A stretch of 64,000 bases of DNA. Source: Roseovarius nanhaiticus (GTDB lineage: Bacteria; Pseudomonadota; Alphaproteobacteria; Rhodobacterales; Rhodobacteraceae). The stretch spans positions 1 through 64,000 of the forward strand of contig NZ_FTNV01000004.1 of assembly GCF_900156535.1 (NCBI RefSeq). Reading direction: 5' to 3'. Position numbers and translations under genes: made by a program. Below are positions 61,845 to 64,000 of the stretch, in pieces; positions within the stretch are counted from its first letter, which is position 1; the number at the start of each line of letters is the position of its first letter. The notes under the pieces were generated by a model. That model was given only the letters and a program-made list of their open reading frames with translations, searched no databases and was not told the DNA's origin.

Positions 61845-63868
61845 CGCGTCCGCCAAGCTTGCGTGCGGCCCAGTATGCCGCGTGACGCAATGAGGTGCAC
61901 GATCCGCGCGAAGGCGTTGGTGTAGAAGATCATCATCCCCATCGCCGCCGCCGGGGCGATATCGCCCGCGTCGTCCATGTTCAACACCGCGATCGAGGCC
62001 AGCGCGGTATCGGTCGAATAGAGAAACACCACGGCCGAGACCGTCGTCATCGCGTTCACGAACAGGTAGATCGAAATGTCGAGGATCGCGGGTAGGCAGA
62101 CGGGGACCGTGACGCGCGCAAACAGCTTCATGGTGGGCTGTTTCAGAGAGGCCGACACGGCCTCGAATTCTCCGTCCATCTGTTTGAGGGCTGTCACGGC
62201 AGTCAAATGCGAGACAGTGTAGAAATGCGTGACGGTCGACACGACCAGGATGATCATCGTGCCGTAGATCACGTTCAGCGGGTTCTCGGGATTGTTGAAG
62301 AAAAAGATATAGGCAAGGCCCAGAACCATGCCGGGGATCGCCATGGGCAGCATCGCAAAGCCCTGAAAGATCGCGCGCCCGGTGCGGAAGCCCTTGGACT
62401 TTTCGACCAGATAGGCGCCGAAAAAGATGACCGCCGTGCCGATCACCGCCGTCAACAGGCCCAGCTTGATCGAGTTGTAATATGCCTCCCAGCCGCCGCC
62501 ATCCATGCGGTCGAACTGGTAATTGCGCAAGCTGAGGCTGAGATCGTAGGGCCAGAATTTGACCAGCGCCGCGAATTGGCAGACCGCCAGGATGCCAATA
62601 ATGAAAATGCCGACAAGGCAGCAGTAGATGAAAAACAGGCGGTCCATTTTCGCATCCAGCTTGGGCTGAAACGGCACCGACCGCGCCGAGAGGGATGAGA
62701 CTTGCCGCGCCTGCACCATGCGGTCCACGGCGAAGGCGAGGATTGCGGGGATCACAAGGACGACCGACACGACGGCCCCCATCTCGAAATTCTGCTGCCC
62801 GATGACCTGTTTGTAGATATCGACGGCCAGTACGTTGAATTGCCCGCCGATCACCTTTGGCAGGCCGAAATCGGTGATGACCAGATTGAAGACCACGAAG
62901 GCCGCCGAGATCAGGCCATAGCGCGCGCCGGGAATCGTGACGGTCCAGAAGGTGCGCCAGGGCGACGCCCTGAGCGACGTCGCCGCCTCGTAAAGGCGCG
63001 CATCCGAGATGGCGAGGGCCGTGGAAATGATGATGAACGCGTGCGGAAATGTGAAAAAGACCGATCCGATGATGATCCCGATCGGGCCATAGATGGTCGC
63101 GCCGAACAACAGCTCCTTGAGCATGCCTTGATTGCCGAAAAGATAGACCAGCGCGATCCCCGGCAAGAGGGACGGCACGAGGATGGGCATCATCGCGATC
63201 AGGCGAAAGACACCCTTGAACCGCATGCAGGATCGGTTGAGCGCGTAGGCGAACCAGAAGGCGAGGCCGACGGTGATGAGGGTGCTGATCGTCGCGATCC
63301 AGAAGGAATTCTTGATCGAGTTAGACAGCGCCGGGGTCGAAAAGTACTCGACGAAATTGCTGATCCCGCGCGACTGCACGGGCCGCAAGGACACGCGCCG
63401 GAACGTGTTGCTGTCCAGCTGTTGCCACTCACTGCCGGTATAAAGCGTCGAGCCGACAAGATAGCGACCGCTCTCGCCAATGCTGCGGATGCGGTATTCC
63501 ACCGGGCTGCGAAAGCTGAAATCAGGGAAAAAGGCGGTGACGCTTAGGCGGCCATCGGAGTTCGTGTTCAGATCATCCGGGCTATAGGCCCCCGTCTGCG
63601 CGTTCAGCTCGGCGCCGGTCAGGACAGGGCCGTCGAATTGCCCGGCCTCGTCGCTGACCTGAAATTCGAACGCGGCCAAATCGAACCGGTAGGTCGAGAG
63701 AGATTTGGAAAACATGACGAAGAGCGGCATGACCAACGTGATCAGCAAATAGGCTGCGATCACGATCATCCCGCCACGCATGAGCAGGTCATCGCGGCTC
63801 AGCTTGCCACGGATGGCGGGCCCGTCCGGCATTGTCGCGGATGCGTTGGTAAGCGGTTCGCTCTGCAT
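61841..63868 (-). CDS. 2-aminoethylphosphonate ABC transporter permease, two-domain
   Basis: This 675-residue protein has two permease units of about six helices each, with the EAA-type loops AATSLRASPWRTFWTVTIPG and EAVSASLKQPTMKLFARVTV. A periplasmic insert lies near residues 60-150. The fused form matches the putative 2-aminoethylphosphonate permease (TIGR03262, PhnUV combined). The start at 63868 follows GAGGG and lies 1 nt after the ATPase stop. Substrate from context. Confidence 0.88.
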   Translation of the reverse strand: MQSEPLTNASATMPDGPAIRGKLSRDDLLMRGGMIVIAAYLLITLVMPLFVMFSKSLSTYRFDLAAFEFQVSDEAGQFDGPVLTGAELNAQTGAYSPDDLNTNSDGRLSVTAFFPDFSFRSPVEYRIRSIGESGRYLVGSTLYTGSEWQQLDSNTFRRVSLRPVQSRGISNFVEYFSTPALSNSIKNSFWIATISTLITVGLAFWFAYALNRSCMRFKGVFRLIAMMPILVPSLLPGIALVYLFGNQGMLKELLFGATIYGPIGIIIGSVFFTFPHAFIIISTALAISDARLYEAATSLRASPWRTFWTVTIPGARYGLISAAFVVFNLVITDFGLPKVIGGQFNVLAVDIYKQVIGQQNFEMGAVVSVVLVIPAILAFAVDRMVQARQVSSLSARSVPFQPKLDAKMDRLFFIYCCLVGIFIIGILAVCQFAALVKFWPYDLSLSLRNYQFDRMDGGGWEAYYNSIKLGLLTAVIGTAVIFFGAYLVEKSKGFRTGRAIFQGFAMLPMAIPGMVLGLAYIFFFNNPENPLNVIYGTMIILVVSTVTHFYTVSHLTAVTALKQMDGEFEAVSASLKQPTMKLFARVTVPVCLPAILDISIYLFVNAMTTVSAVVFLYSTDTALASIAVLNMDDAGDIAPAAAMGMMIFYTNAFARIVHLIASRGILGRTQAWRTR

Positions 63869-63869
63869 C

Positions 63870-64000
63870 TCAGCCCTCGTCCGCCGCAAAGACCATGACG
63901 CGGCTCTTTGGCAGCTCGATCATCATGCGGCGTCCCTCGCTCAGTTCCAGCCGGCGCACCGCGTTCATCGAAAAGTTCGCATAAAGCTCGCCTTTGCCGA
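63870..64000 (-). CDS. ABC transporter ATP-binding protein, C-terminal end (partial)
   Basis: Only the last 42 codons are inside the window: a beta-rich tail with GELYANFSMNAVRRLELSEG and ending SRVMVFAADEG. This fits the TOBE-like C-terminus of the PhnT-type ATPase that partners the neighbouring permease. The catalytic motifs lie beyond position 64000. The stop is 1 nt before the permease start, indicating one operon. Confidence 0.75.
   Translation of the reverse strand, partial: GKGELYANFSMNAVRRLELSEGRRMMIELPKSRVMVFAADEG

Noticed and set aside
1-64000. CRISPR array, insertion sequence, prophage or integrase.
   Set aside because: No regularly spaced repeats, transposase, integrase or terminal inverted repeats were seen.

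Overview
The window is high-G+C, densely coding chromosomal DNA from an alphaproteobacterium. It is most likely a member of the Rhodobacteraceae (Roseobacter group). This rests on the gene content: an ArsR-type soxR with soxS/soxV/soxW, a diheme SoxA, an Alph_Pro_TM (TIGR02186) protein, DUF6173 and DUF5928 proteins, an aa3-oxidase subunit IV peptide, and a recurrent 3' element around a GAGTATTTT core. No rRNA, insertion sequence, prophage or CRISPR array was seen. One tRNA-Pro(CGG) is present.

Layout. Positions 1-497 hold no convincing gene. Positions 498-4512 (minus) carry a TIGR02186 membrane protein, a TauE/SafE exporter, a LysE exporter, rimI, tsaB and an Nfu-type Fe-S scaffold, nearly all overlapping by a few bases. 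Positions 4664-21250 are a complete thiosulfate-oxidation island. On the minus strand are soxS, soxR and a YeeE/YedE permease (soxT). On the plus strand are soxV, W, X, Y, Z, A, B, C, D, E, F, a DUF302 protein and a second YeeE/YedE. A third YeeE/YedE and two metallo-beta-lactamase-fold proteins (soxG/soxH-like) lie on the minus strand. With SoxCD present, the pathway should oxidise thiosulfate fully to sulfate without sulfur globules. SoxS/SoxV/SoxW supply reductant, SoxR is the repressor, and SoxEF is a sulfide dehydrogenase-like pair.

Positions 21390-36364 are mostly housekeeping: a lipoprotein, a 45-residue oxidase subunit IV, DUF6173, an MBL hydrolase, tsaC, Trm112, a Lon-N protein, cnoX, xthA, a response regulator, ribA, polA, an orphan ABC ATPase, a cupin, an ABM-domain protein and a HIT protein. 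Positions 36375-38920 hold a divergent glycosyltransferase (DUF5928) and sulfotransferase pair. Positions 39177-44960 hold a PfkB kinase, nth, an Ada-like protein, an OmpA-like lipoprotein, a GNAT, leuB, tRNA-Pro and a deaminase. Positions 44957-45786 encode a norE/norF-like pair without norCB. Positions 45838-52214 are an iron-type cluster: hemP, imelysin, an outer-membrane protein, a DUF1111 diheme protein, a second imelysin and DUF1513. Positions 52486-64000 are a 2-aminoethylphosphonate catabolic locus: an FAD oxidase and D-2-hydroxyacid dehydrogenase on plus, then EamA, pbfA, phnY, phnA and phnW on minus, a divergent LysR regulator, and a two-domain ABC permease with the end of its ATPase at the window edge.

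The most interesting non-textbook signals are as follows. Seven related 3' elements each sit just downstream of a stop codon in the sense orientation. A strong intrinsic terminator lies inside the sox operon between soxA and soxB. Sites resembling the ATTC-N8-GAAT SqrR/SoxR operator lie upstream of the soxG-like gene, soxR and soxX. A SoxH-like metallo-hydrolase has lost its HxHxDH motif. Three YeeE/YedE permeases share one locus. A perfect 13-bp dyad lies upstream of hemP.
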